Shown piece by piece: positions 23,339-34,637 of a DNA stretch of 64,000 bases; position 1 is the first letter of the stretch; each line of letters opens with the position of its first letter. The position numbers and the translations under genes are program-made. The DNA lies in NCBI GenBank assembly GCA_963921795.1, contig OY997641.1:74019772-74083771 (forward strand), given 5' to 3'. The DNA comes from Nannobrachium achirus. Lineage: Eukaryota; Chordata; Actinopteri; Myctophiformes; Myctophidae. The notes under the pieces were generated by a model. It was not told the DNA's origin. It saw only the letters and a list, made by a program, of their open reading frames with translations, and did no database searches.

Positions 23339-24467
23339 TGTAACGGGTCCCAGGGCTACTGGGTACCACATCAACAAAGCTGAACCTGAATAAAACAGGA
23401 AAACACGGCACAATGAAAACACTGGACTTGACTGTGTTCGTTTCCAGAATGCATCTCTCATCAATCTGTAGGTTTTATTAAACACCAAAATATCAAACAT
23501 CATACTCCTGTCATCATACAATTCACTCATTATTTCTGTCTTTAGTCTTTGGTTCAGTAGTGCTTCATTTTCACATTAAGTACAATATTCATTCACAGTT
23601 TCATAGTACTCACAATTACAATCACATTAATTCACCTTTTCACATATTCACTTAAATTGACCCTTTAAACCTTTTTAAACAGTAAGACATATTTCCCTGC
23701 AGCATGTGACTGGCTTGAAACACTGTATAAAAGTGTATTGTTTTAAGGTGCACTGTTCCTTTAAGCTACTGGCTTAAAACACTGTATAAAAGTGTATTTT
23801 CAAGGTGAACTGTTCCTTTAAGCTACTGTTTACCAAACGTGACATTAGACCACTGTGCTGTTCACAGGACACTGAATTGTATGTTTTGGGGTGTTTATGT
23901 TCCACAACACTGACGAAATAATATACTGTAACTATATATACAAAAGTGCATTTCACTACAGTAACTCTGCAGAATACTCCCGTTCTGAACGGCGACACGT
24001 TGTCACCAAAATGACGTCTCTCATGACAGTAAACAGGCCGTTCTAACCGGCGGCACGTTAGACCCAAAATGGCGGATCCCCTAGACAGTTTCTCTTCATC
24101 CAAACTTTACTTTATCACAAAACGTCACCCCAAACACCCATTTACAAAATAGCATTCAGCGAAAATATACTATACATCAAGCCCTTTTTAATGAGGTAGA
24201 TCATGATATTGCCCACTGTACTGACCTGAATAAAACAGGAAAACACGGCACAATGAAAACACTGGACTTGACTGTGTTCGTTTCCAGAATGCATCTGAGC
24301 TTGGGCGGAAGGGTGCTTCCTTATATGGGAGCCCCGGGCCGGGGAAACGGAGCCAAGAACAAAGGTTCCGTGCTGAATAAAATGTAAACGGTACCCAAAC
24401 GAAATTATTTTTAAAATAATTACTAGAGCACATATAAATGTGGTCACACTCTCTTAGGGGTGCCACA
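23339..24467 (-). repeat. 5' LTR of the gypsy element
   Basis: Same 1129-bp length as the 3' LTR and one mismatch to it. It carries the element's promoter, reading toward lower coordinates. The right border is GTGCCACA followed by the target copy TCTA. Confidence 0.95.
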
Positions 24468-24471
24468 TCTA

Positions 24472-24634
24472 CTAAAAGGAGATCCTTGAAAAGACTAAGC
24501 TTATTTCCACAGGAAACCATTTAAGTATCTCATATAACACTGAATGACAGACGAACTACGCAACCCTATCGGTTGGGGTTGTTTCTAGGTCCCAGTAGAC
24601 AGAGGCTAACCTGCCGACGCGAGTGAATGCTAAC
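24472..24634. other. Short gap with target duplication
   Basis: Sequence right of the gypsy element leading to the TSD ATGCTAAC (24627-24634) of the next hAT. No gene. Confidence 0.6.
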
Positions 24635-24901
24635 CAGGGCCGTGCTTAGGGCCTAGGAGGCCCCAGGCAAACCCCAGTTTGAGGCCCTTGGTTCGGGACC
24701 CATGTGTGGGTCGCGGACCAATTTCTAGGGGTCGCAAGTAAATGCCTGTTTACATTTGGTTTCCTACATTTTTGTTTTTAATTATTTGGAAATATTTTCA
24801 AATAATTAAGAAATGAGAAAATAAATCATGAGTTTAATGCAAACTAGCATTTTTTTCAAAATAATTCCATATAAACAAAATAAGAAAAAATACTATAGCA
24901 A

Positions 24902-24936
<35 letters not shown>

Positions 24937-25981
24937 GACTTTATTTGTCAGAAATGTAAACAGAACAAGGCAGTCAGAATTACATAAAAAATATAAGTAA
25001 AAACAAATACTGTTATATACAGGCTTGTTTAGGCATTTAAGCTTAACACAAAAAGGTCCTGGGGAATTGTTTCCTTTGTGACCCCCCCCCCCCCAAAAAA
25101 AAAAACAAAAAAAACAATCACTTAAAAGAGAAGTATTAACAAATACAAGATAAGAAAAAAAATACTATTATACACTTGTCACTTTTGTGCCTGCCTGGGA
25201 GATGTTCTAAAATTTAACCCTGCGTGCTTTGGCCTCAGCAAATTGTGTTATCACACTCTCCATCTCCATATCCAATGACTTTCTGATTTCTTGCTCAATG
25301 GAGAGAATACCAAGGGCAGACAACCTGTCCTGTGACATGGTTGTTCTAAGGTAAGTTTTAATGAGCTTCAACTTTGAAATCATGGGCCCACTTCAAACTG
25401 TCAGGGGGCCCCCAAATCAATTTGGTAACCCTCATATATATTTTAAGTCCATAGCTACTTTAAGAAGCCCCAGTAAACCGTGTGTGAAAAATGTATCTCA
25501 TCCTGGGGGGCCCCCATTCCCTGCATCCGGAATGGATACATTTCTTCTCAAATCTGTGTAAATATATTTACATTTAAAAAAGTTTTGAGGGCCCCCAAAT
25601 TGATATATACATCAACTCCCTTTGATTTTGGGGGCCCTGGACAGTTTGAAGTGGGCCCCCCAGGATGAGATAACATTTTCAGAGGATTTACTGGGGCCTC
25701 TTAAAGATGTACTGTACAGACATGAAGGAACTACTTGGGTAATAAGGGCCATTGTTATCTGTTCTGCACCTTTGAGAGCCAAGCTCTTTTCAGATTCTAA
25801 TGAGCTAATATGTCCAAAGCAATTGTTTCATCTTAACCCCACTTCAACTGTTCTCTGTTCAACAGCTCAACTGGGGCCCATGCCCAGTAAAAAAAATCAA
25901 AAAAAAAATCTCATGAGGCCCCCAGCCTGTGTGGGGCCCCAGGCGGCTGCCTATTTTGCCTGTATGGTAAGCACGGCCCTG
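24635..25981 (-). mobile_element. hAT element relic with perfect 8-bp TSD
   Basis: The ends are CAGGGCCGTGCTTAG and CTAAGCACGGCCCTG-like TAAGCACGGCCCTG, flanked by ATGCTAAC on both sides (24627-24634, 25982-25989). It holds the last piece of a transposase on the minus strand (25207-25383). It also carries a GGGTCGCGGACC MITE piece at ~24693, a (GATT)n run at 24902-24934, and inverted GGGCCCCC/TTTGG segments around 25380-25670. Confidence 0.93.
25207..25383 (-). pseudogene. C-terminal fragment of a ZMYM1-like hAT transposase
   Basis: 58 codons plus stop on the minus strand: SKLKLIKTYLRTTMSQDRLS, then ALGILSIEQEIRKSLD, ending FAEAKARRVKF. This is the hAT dimerisation tail seen in ZMYM1 / TTF-finger type transposases (family knowledge). 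It is the only coding remnant in the 1.35 kb element, so the copy depends on others. Confidence 0.8.
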
Positions 25982-25989
25982 ATGCTAAC

Positions 25990-26170
25990 CATGCAGGTGA
26001 ATGCTAACCCAAAGCCTAAACCCTAACATTAAGCTTAAACCTAACCCCTACCCTTACCCTAACCAGACTACTGGGACCTCGAAACAATAAAAATAACGAG
26101 ATTCTGCCTTTGGTTGGGCAGGTGTACGGCACTCTGAAATGGCCACTCTTTATTGAAAGATACGGAAGGT
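25990..26170. repeat. Degenerate telomere-like CCTAACCC tract
   Basis: At 26005-26064 words such as CTAACCC, CCTAAACC and CCCTTACCCTAACC recur irregularly. It is too ragged to be a telomere or a clear interstitial one. A shorter GGTTAGGGTTAGGG occurs at ~36129. Confidence 0.5.
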
Positions 26171-26398
26171 AAGGGCGGCAGTGGCTCAGGGGTAGAGAAA
26201 CCGTCATTAGAACACAGAGGGTTCCCGAAGGATTCCCAGTTTGATCCCGGACTCCCTCAGAGTTGGTGTTGAAGAGTCCTTGAGCAAGAACCCCTGGTTG
26301 CTCCCGATGAGCAGGTTGGTGCCTTGAATGGGTGAATGTAAATCTATGTAAAGCGCTTTGGATAAAGTCGCTATATAAATGCACCATTTACCATTTAA
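26171..26398 (+). mobile_element. tRNA-derived SINE
   Basis: The head has an A-box-like GTGGCTCAGGGGTAGAG (26181-26197) and a B-box-like AGTTTGATCCCGG (26238-26250), as in RNA polymerase III promoters. The 3' part ends AAAGCGCTTTGGATAAAG...CTATATAAATGCACC, a LINE-like tail common in fish SINEs that recruits LINE reverse transcriptase. No clear TSD. Confidence 0.85.
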
Positions 26399-26974
26399 GG
26401 GTACTTCTGCGGGCCTGAAGAGAATTGTAGAATCAGTGGTCATCGAGTAAGCACTTTATATTTCATATATGTATATTTATAGACCAGGCTTTTGCTGTGG
26501 TAGCCTATATCCCTACTCTCTCTCATAATGTTCATAGGGCTCAATATAGGCCGGGGGCCAATTCTGAAATTGGCACAAATTGGTACCACGGTAAGGTGAC
26601 CGTAAGTCTTTTACATTTTCGTCTTCGTACATGTCTCTAGTTTACATTTTGGTATGATAACTCTTCCAATCGCCCAGCTTATTGACAATTATCACTCCCT
26701 AAACAAACCAATATCCATATGAAACAGTGATGAGTATATAGTGTGGCACGATGTGTACTTCCGTAGGATTTTTGTGCTAAAATTGTTTTTTTTGCAGATC
26801 CTGGTTCTATAGAGTCCAAACTATGAGAAAATGATGGATGTCAACTTTTCCGGACCCTTTCTGGGGGTCATCTAGTTTGGGGCCTCCCAGAACAGTACGC
26901 CCACACTGCGCAAAAAGACCAAGAATCCCTAGATATCGTTGCCCGAATATTACCAGATACAAGTCATGTATGAT
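26399..26974. other. Intergenic, no gene seen
   Basis: AT-rich sequence. From about 26820 it grades into the ATATCC/CCGGAC-rich sequence of the following repeat. Confidence 0.5.
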
Positions 26975-27564
26975 GATATCCGGATTGGATACTCTCCGAA
27001 CAGCAAGTGAAATACATTTCATGTTCGGAGCATATCGAACTCCCAGTATGGGACCACTTTATTCTTGCTAGAATATGGAGTTAATCTTTATCCCGGATAC
27101 TGTATACGACCACATGCCATATTCGGAAAATAACTCTAATCCCTGTCTAAAATATCTCATCAGAAATGGACAGCTGTCATTTCTGGAAATGATTCTTAAC
27201 TCATATCCAATGTCAAGATATTATACATATATGACCACTATCCATATTTCAAGTCCAAACACCAGAAGTATCTTAAATCCATATATTGTATTGATATGAC
27301 CTGTAACTATATATGTGCTGATATCCAGATTGGATACTCTCCGAACAGCAAGTGAAATACATTTCATGTTCGGAGCATATCGAACTCCCAATATGGGACC
27401 ACTTTATTCTTGCTAGAATATGGAGTTAATCTTTTCCCAGATACTGTATACGACCACATGCCATATTCGGAAAATAACTCCAGGCAGTGTCTAAAATATC
27501 TCATCAGAAATGGACAGTTGTCATTTCTGGAGATGAGTCATAACTCATATCCAATGTATTGATA
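26975..27564. repeat. Long-unit tandem repeat, two copies (345-bp spacing)
   Basis: The unit starting GATATCCGGATTGGATACTC at 26975 recurs at 27320 with about 95% identity over some 245 bp. The copies are separated by ~100 bp related to the next array. Confidence 0.85.
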
Positions 27565-28375
27565 CAACCTCTAACCATATTTCAAGTCCAAACGCCAGGT
27601 GTATTTTAGCTCAGGATACTGTATTGATACGACCTGTGACCTTGTTTCAAGTCCAAACACTGGGTGTATTTTAGCTCAGGATACTGTATTGATATGACCT
27701 GTGACCATATTTCAAGTGCCAATACCGGGTGTACATTGGCTCAGGATACTGTATTGATATGACCTGTGACCATATTTCAAATCCAAACACTTGGTGTATT
27801 TTAGCTCAGGATTCTGTATTGATACAACCTGTAACCATATATGAAGTCCAAACACAGGGTGTATTTTAGCTCAGGATACTTTATTGATACGGCCTGTAAC
27901 CATATATGAAGTCCAAACACGGGGTGTATTTTAGCTCAGGATTCTGTACTGATACGACCTATAACCATATATTAAGTCCAAACACGGGGTGTATTTTAGC
28001 TCAGGATTCTGTACTGATACGACCTGTGACCATATATGAAGTCCAAACACGGGGTGTATTTTAGCTCAGGATTCTGTATTGATACGACCTATAGCCATAT
28101 ATTAAGTCCAAACACTGGGTGTATTTTAGCTCAGGATTCTGTATTGATACGACCTGTAACCATATATTAGGTCCAAACAACAGGTCTATTTTAGCTCAGG
28201 ATACTGTATTGATACGGCCTGTAACCATATTTTAGGCCCAAACACCAGGTGTATTTTAGCTCAGGATACTGTATTGATATGACCTGTAACCATATGTCAA
28301 GTCCAAACACCAGGTGTATTTTTATGTCAGGATACATTCATGATTGATATGACCTATAACCTGTATACCATCCAT
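27545..28375. repeat. 65-bp minisatellite, about 12 units
   Basis: The word GTATTTTAGCTCAGGAT (or a variant) starts at 27601, 27666, 27731, 27796, 27861, 27926, 27991, 28056, 28121, 28186, 28251 and 28316, a constant 65-bp step despite ~5-15% substitutions. Units contain ATATTTCAAGTCCAAACACC. Confidence 0.97.
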
Positions 28376-28619
28376 GGACCATATCAGGATGATTCACCAT
28401 ACCAGGACACAGTTCATTGTCCCCATGAGCCTATACTAGGTCCGCTCCTTTCTCTCTACACCAAATGATAGTCAAAAAATTAAATATGAAGGTACACATT
28501 TCAACACATGAAAATCACTTAATGCAATTAAGCAAATATTTATTTTTTAGAGCAAATGTTATTTTAAATGTTCTTTTAAAACGGGGGCTAAAACCTAAGA
28601 ACAGTATTTTGAGAACAAT

Positions 28620-28623
<4 letters not shown>

Positions 28624-28712
<89 letters not shown>
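28624..28712. repeat. (AC)n microsatellite
   Basis: About 44 AC units. Confidence 0.95.
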
Positions 28713-28714
<2 letters not shown>

Positions 28715-29073
28715 GATTGTTGAATATAAAATTAATAGAACACATCCAAAACACACTCCAGGTAGGTAAGAACAATATTTGAAACAGGTCACTGTTGGAC
28801 AGAATAAACAAATCAGAACCAAAAGCATGAACAGAACACCACCGTTAATTGGCGTTGTGCAAACTATAATCCCAGGTTTCTAGAAGATGGCATAAATGTT
28901 TCCCGTTCTTCCATAGCTTGTTCTGGTTATTCTGGTTCAAATCTGCTGCTGAGCCAATGAAACAAAGCTATGGGAATCTGAACAGGAAAAAGTGATGCCC
29001 CTTCTAAAAACCCAGGAGTACAGTTGTACTCAGAGCCTATAACAAGCCTTACTAAGTCCCAGTGGTGTCCTCC
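28713..29073 (-). other. Probable 3' untranslated region of the 29-33 kb gene
   Basis: Lies downstream of the stop at 29074-29076 on the minus strand. No repeat of the window's main families is seen here. The actual poly(A) site was not determined. Confidence 0.4.
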
Positions 29074-32000
29074 TCACTCTGCTGCAGGTAGATCTGCTTG
29101 CCCTCTGCAGGAGGGCATAAATTGTCCACAATAGGTGCGAACATGGGTGGACCTGGGCTGCACACCCTTCTTCCTATTGTCATCCAGGACCTTCCGACAG
29201 TCCGCCATTATTTTGGACAGCCGTGATGAGCGCCACTTTGGTGATTTGATTTTGAAAACAGTTTTGTCCTCGTCACTGACGAAATTGGCGTCTGCAGCTG
29301 CACCGCTGAGGTATAGCTGGTCCTCTTTGGACAGTATCTTCTGTCCAACACCGACCTGTTTCTTGAAGAGCTGTGTAACAGATGGGAAGAGGAGGTTAGA
29401 CTCAACATGTTCTATTCACCCATTCTGGTCAAAAGGAAAACCTTTGATATGGGGCCCCCAGTTTTGCCTTGTCTGCTTATAATAAGCAATTTTAGGCTTG
29501 TTGTCTCCACCAGGCCGAAGGCATTGGGAGACAATGTTTTCACTCCTGGCTGTCCGTCTTCACTATAACAGGCTGATTTGGGGTTTTGCTTATAACTCCA
29601 CTGAATAAATATTGTACAAACATACTCCCTAAACCGTTGCCCTGCATTGTAAAAAGTAAAAATAAATAAAAATAAAATGTGCTTATTTGCCTCATTTGTT
29701 ATAATCAAGTTAATATCAAACAGCTAACCATATTTTGAGACCACTCTGAGCTCTGCTGTAGGCCAGCATAGATAGGAGGAGACATGACCAGGTTAACTGC
29801 ACACATAGATGGTTAACAAACCTTATAGATCTGCCATTTTCAAATAGCCGGTGTACTGTAGAGTGGTCAAACTTAGCCTAGTTCTTTTGTGCTTGTTTGA
29901 CTTATACCCAGTCCCTTGTTTCTCTTGTCAAACCTGGCAATAAAAAAGCGATTACCTGCATTACACTTGCTGCCCACTAAGGAGGAAGTTGAATGAAACT
30001 GATAAGGGCAATAATCAATGCTGGCGACTAGAGAAGGGCCAGGAACACGTTAATGTCTACCCTTTTCAAACTCCAAACCAACTAGGATCTTAAAGAATAG
30101 GGATTATTCTGGTCCAGCTGAAACACTTATTCAAGGTCACAAAATGAATCTGACCCTGTTCTTGGCAACACAATGTAACAATGCAATAGGCCTTAAAGCT
30201 CTGGAAAACTAGAGATCACTTTCATCCAATATGAACTGTATGACAATACTCTACATGTTACAGATGGGAAGAAAAACTAATGTTATTAGTTACTTCTTCA
30301 ATTGGTTTACAGATGCATCCACTTCAGCTCAACAGCTTGTCGCAGGCATCATCCAACTCACTGCTACCAGCAGCCCTTGCTGCCAGCTTCCATCCAAAAT
30401 GACTGTATGGGGGCTATATTATGTCTAGAAAAAATTATAATAATCATACTTGAACTGGGGGATGCCCACCCTGACAAGCACTTGGACTTGCAGGAGTTGA
30501 TTCATTACATTTAGTTGACTGTTCCACTGATAAATATTGTTAAAATCTACAAGCTTACAATGAAAGCCGTAAAAAAAAAGTCTGTATACACTTATGCTGT
30601 ATATTGGTATGTTTACTGTTGGGTGAGAAAACAATGTTGCATTAGTTACTCATCAGTGGACCCCCACTTGGGAATCATCACAACACTTGAGTAAACAGTT
30701 TGATATTTACTGACTCGAAGGCAATTTCATGATACCATCATGATAATAATGAATACCTACTCATCCCGCGAGGGAAATTCAGATATCGCAGCCCAACCCA
30801 GCTGCTTTTTTTCTCCAGCTTAACCCAGCCGAACCCGGTGCTGCCCACAAGGAGCGCGGGGGAGAGGGGAGCAGTGATAGCTGGAGCGGGGGATCGTACC
30901 TGCGACCTCTGGGGCCTCCGGAGTCCTAGGTGTGGATACTAAGTGTGCCACCTATCTGGACTGGACAACAATGCTATTGCCCAGACCTGTAGAATAAGCT
31001 TAAGATCATAAACCTGCCTTTGTGTTTTTGTGAGTAGTGAAACCATTTCTCAGCAATGACCACCTCACTGTTATATCCCTTACATAAGGTAATTGATAAT
31101 TCACATGATCAAACAAATGCAACCGTAATACAACAGGGCAATAACTCACCCGATCTCTCCTGCTGGTAATCGTCTTTCTCCTCTTCACGTCCTCTATGGG
31201 CCCATCCAGCTCCATCTTCTTGCTGGCCTTTAGGTTTTCATAAGCTCTATTGCAAGCCTCTAGTGAATTAAACAACAAATACAACTAAATGAACTCTAAA
31301 TATATAATAAAGGCATCTCAAAAGGATAGTGAGACCAAATGTACAAATCTGCAATCCAGAGTTGCACCACTAACTATTGACTGCCCGTACATCCAAACAA
31401 ACAGTCCCATCTGACAGTACCAAATTATTTTAAACTCACCTTTTGTTTTCTGTTTTCTGTTTAGATGTATGGGCTGCCAAAGGTTGTTGCAGCTCTAGAT
31501 TCAACATGTTTAAAAATAATCTAGAGTTGCAAGTTGCAGTGAAGGGAGACCCCTGTTATTTAATTTAGAAAACATTATAGAAATCACTAATGTTTGAATA
31601 GAAAACTAACCTTTTCAAACAAATCACTTGCACCAATATTACATTTTTCAATATTAGTCAGTGCGCAATCTGTTAACTTCAACTGTGTAAAATCAAATTT
31701 ACAATTTAGGCATTTAGCAGAAGCTTTTAATTCAGAGCGACTTACAGTGAGCAAGGTTAACACATACATAGAATGCAGAGAGACAGTGTAGTACCTCAGT
31801 AATCTAGGATCACAGGTATGCCAGGAAATCCTATTGTTATTGTTAAAATTACAACCAATGTAAGGGCATATGTCCCCAAATTAATGCAATACCACACTTA
31901 CTTCTGATAAGGCAGGTGGGATTTTGGATGAGGAAGTTATTGTGTCCACTCCATCAATATTCTCCATGATGGCATCCCATTTTGAATGTAGGTTTTCTGC

Positions 32001-32305
32001 CAGGTCACCAACCCTGTGTGGGAGAAAATAATATATAGTTATGAATTTAGCATTACTGTCTTACTTGTTGGTGAAGTCACTCAAGTAGCCTAATACTAAA
32101 GTACATTTTCTGTTGAAATGATTTTGACTGGGCAGAAGCATAGCCTAATTGCCTTGATGCAGATTCAAACTAGTGTCAGCTGGTGGCTGGACAAACACAC
32201 CTGCCCTCTGCAGTGGTCTAATTTGAATGTATCTTTCTCAACAACCCTTGAATATGATGGAATATTATTAAGGATTACTGGGATTATGGTAAGATCACAT
32301 TTCAT

Positions 32306-32385
<80 letters not shown>

Positions 32386-33060
32386 GCAGTGTGAACTCCT
32401 GTAACTCACTAGCTCCCACTCCCACTTTGAGAACTATGGCACTAAATCAGTGTTTTTCAAACCTTTTTGATATCAATTATTTATGTATTTGAGCCATATG
32501 GTTCACCATTTAGTGAGATTTAGCCTCTCAGTCTCATACCCAATACTTTAGTGCAGATCATGTGTAACAATAATTTAGCTTGTCCATTTGGTTTGATTTT
32601 ACAATAATTAAAATATCTATAGGGGTCCATTTGGTTATCAACATTATTTAGCTGGGGACCACCTGGAACCACCTCATAGACCACTAGTGCAGTGGTTCTC
32701 AACCTAACATGTTACTAAACAAACACTCTATAGCAATGATTACTGTCACAATAAAGCAATTTAACTGCTGAATATATAATGGACCTTGTATAATGGAAAC
32801 ATTTTAACAGGAATGAGGGTTCCTGTCACATATTAAAAGGGGTCTGCAGCCAAATAGTCTACATTTTGGATTTTGGGGTCCTTGACATGAAAAGGGCTGA
32901 AAACACTGGAGTATGAATTGTAAATAGTGAAGTTGTAAAAAATACTGGAAGCAAAAGCAATCACTTGAAATAGCTTTACATACCTGTGTCATCTCCCTGC
33001 TCCAAAACTCCTTCTCTGTGTGCCAAAAGTCTCCATAATGTAGATTTAATCCCACAAATA
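29074..33060 (-). CDS. Unrecognised host gene, ~175-aa product, five exons
   Basis: Minus strand. The coding parts are exon 2, 31967-31902 (ATG at 31967 in CCATCATGG); exon 3, 31494-31440; exon 4, 31259-31150; and exon 5, 29370-29074 (TGA). Exon 2 itself starts at 32013, and exon 1 (ending 32984, donor GTATGT) appears non-coding. Donors GTAAGT, GTGAGT and GTGAGT and acceptors ending TCTAG, ACTAG and TTACACAG agree, and phases 0, 1 and 0 fit without a stop. The 175-residue product is hydrophilic and Lys/Arg-rich, with VKRRKTITSRR (possible nuclear signal) and SDEDKTVFKIKSPKWRSSRL near the C-terminus; no signal peptide or membrane segment. I do not recognise the family. SINEs and MITEs lie only in introns. 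The 5' end and start codon are the weakest points. Confidence 0.72.
30445..30700. repeat. Diverged CAGTGGTTCT-type MITE in intron 4
   Basis: Weakly matches 3311-3650 (AACTGGGGGATGCCC...GAGCAC/AAGCACTTGG...GTGAGAAAACAATGTT), including the part near the right end. No intact termini. Confidence 0.45.
30757..30962 (-). mobile_element. tRNA-derived SINE, minus strand, in intron 4
   Basis: On the minus strand the head reads GGTGGCACACTTAGTATCC (A box side), then GGTCGCAGGTACGATCCCC (B box). The tail ends GAATTTCCCTCGCGGGATGA, a LINE-derived 3' end common in fish SINEs. The body is 200 bp and GC-rich. Confidence 0.7.
32308..32383. repeat. (AC)n microsatellite
   Basis: About 38 AC units in intron 1 of the gene at 29-33 kb. 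Confidence 0.95.
32448..32908. mobile_element. Two adjacent hAT-type MITEs in intron 1
   Basis: One begins CAGTGTTTTTCAAACC at 32448 and runs to about 32685. The next begins CAGTGGTTCTCAACC at 32690 and ends GGGCTGAAAACACTG at 32908. Both carry the GGGGACC / GGTCC words of this MITE family. Target duplications are not clear. Confidence 0.55.
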
Positions 33061-33239
33061 GATTGGCAGCAACCTATCTTCCTGTTCAACAATCAACAGT
33101 GATTTTATTTAGTTTAGCTTTATCCTAAATCACTTTTAGACAAGCAGCTCTCAATGCTTGCTGTTGGTGACAAATGTACAGTAACTGCTGTGCTGTGTGC
33201 TGCTGGCTGTTTGGATTCAAAGTGGGGGTGTGCTCTCAG

Positions 33240-33325
33240 CAGAGCCAATGGTAGCTGGCCACGTCACAGTCACATGACACACAGCCAATCAGGCATTTGC
33301 AATTGCATTGTGGGAAGTGTAGTTG
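33240..33325 (-). promoter_or_regulatory. Probable promoter: ZNF143-type site and CCAAT boxes
   Basis: The minus strand of 33305-33323 reads ACTACACTTCCCACAATGC, matching the ZNF143/THAP11 site ACTACAnnTCCCAnnATGC. CCAAT cores are at 33285-33289 and 33245-33249, and a CGTCA half-site is at 33262-33266. They lie 150-350 bp upstream of the exon ending at 32984, the position expected of a TATA-less housekeeping promoter. The transcription start was not located. Confidence 0.65.
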
Positions 33326-33642
33326 ATTTTCAAACTGCTTTCCATAAAAACACATATATTGTGTTCCTCTCTGTAACTACAAAGATGGCTCCCTTCATCT
33401 TTCATATGTTTCCTCCAAACTATAATATATATCAGATTTAATTACAGATGATAATTTGCTTATATAACCGTGTATGTCATGTCTGTTGTATGATGATGTT
33501 TTTATTGTATTATAGGCTTACTCATTTCAAGCAGGATAGTTTTATATTAAGCTTCTGAAGCATTGAGGAATACAGTATGGTAGTGGATCTCAAACATTTC
33601 AAAGAAGAAACATTTCCATTAGAGAAGATTTTGATGAGTCTA

Positions 33643-33884
33643 GCAGTGATTCTCAACTATTTTAATTGCAAGAACCCCAGTTTGACATGCATTAGTCTAA
33701 GTACGGACCCCATTCTATGGCATTTCTATCTGAGACCCCAATTTATTGTAAAATCAATGTTAATGGGTCCATTTTGGTTCCATTTGTACACTCTATGAGT
33801 TACCCATAAGGGTCCATTTCATTCCTAACTATCATTTAGCGGGGGACCCCCTGGAACTCCCTCAAGGACCCCACTTCGAGAACT
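33643..33884. mobile_element. Diverged CAGTGATTCTCAACT MITE
   Basis: Left end CAGTGATTCTCAACT and right end CTTCGAGAACTAATGCAG-like, with GGGGGACCCCCTGGAAC inside. Same family as above. Confidence 0.5.
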
Positions 33885-34556
33885 AATGCAGTTAATATCA
33901 GGTTGCCATTCCATATATCTTTACTGTTTTTTTTTTAACCCATTAAGACCTAAGGTCGATACCTTCTAAAGCCTGACCTAAGTTTTCAGAAAAACAACAC
34001 AAAAATGTGTTCCCCCGCCTGAGGGATAAAACAGGGGTTCCCGTCCATACTGGGTTGTGTATGTTGGGCTGATTTGTACACTTTGTAACAAGTTCTATGT
34101 CACATCTATAATGTTTCACATTGATAAACCTCATAGTTAATAGTATGTAGTATTAAACTGTGGATACCCCAGGCAGGGTTCATCGCCATGCTGGCTTGCG
34201 GTGGACATTTTTGTCTGAATGATATTTTTGCCATCTACCATGGACAAAGACAAGTCTCACCACATGTGTCAATGTACAGACATTGATGATCCCTGTGCCA
34301 GGAGATATTATGGGATATGTTGTTATTGTGTGAGTTTTTTATCTTTAAATGGGTATACCCCATTTGATGGTGTCCCATAGATGTTCAACAATGACCTATG
34401 ACAGCTGAGGTCAAGACCTTTCCATTAACAGTTGTATGTAAGCCCTTCTGTGGCTGAATGATATGCCTTTAATCATGGACTCTAGGGTTCAAGATTCAGA
34501 GGTCATTATCAAAGCAGTGCTGCTGTGTACTGTTAGATAAGCATCATGTGCCTATA

Positions 34557-34637
<81 letters not shown>

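Larger units (their letters stand above)
14980..24467 (-). mobile_element. Full-length Ty3/gypsy LTR retrotransposon
   Basis: 9,488 bp on the minus strand in the order 5' LTR (23339-24467), primer site, leader, gag, pol, 3' LTR (14980-16108). The 4-bp target duplication TCTA flanks it (14976-14979 and 24468-24471). The two 1129-bp LTRs differ at only one base that I can find, and gag and pol are uninterrupted, so insertion was recent and the copy may be competent. Pol order (protease, RT, RNase H, integrase) is that of Ty3/gypsy. There is no envelope frame between pol and the 3' LTR. Confidence 0.95.

Noticed and set aside
26005..26064. Interstitial telomere
   Set aside because: The CCTAACCC words are too irregular and too few.
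27545..28375. CRISPR-like regular spacing
   Set aside because: The whole 65-bp unit repeats, with no unique spacers, in a vertebrate genome; it is a minisatellite.
28465..28828. Open frames of Thr-His or Cys-Val repeats here and at 7.4, 12.1, 32.3, 41.1, 42.7, 49.4, 54.8 and 62.0 kb
   Set aside because: They are read-through of CA/GT microsatellites on either strand; no coding signal outside the repeat.
31587..31769. Extra exon of the 29-33 kb gene
   Set aside because: It overlaps a common fish repeat word (AGCGACTTACAGTGAGCAAGG complement) and breaks the splice phase that works without it.
32985..33055. Exon 1 of the 29-33 kb gene as coding (VAANLFVGLNLHYGDFW frame)
   Set aside because: The frame joins exon 2 out of phase and hits a stop; the exon fits better as untranslated.
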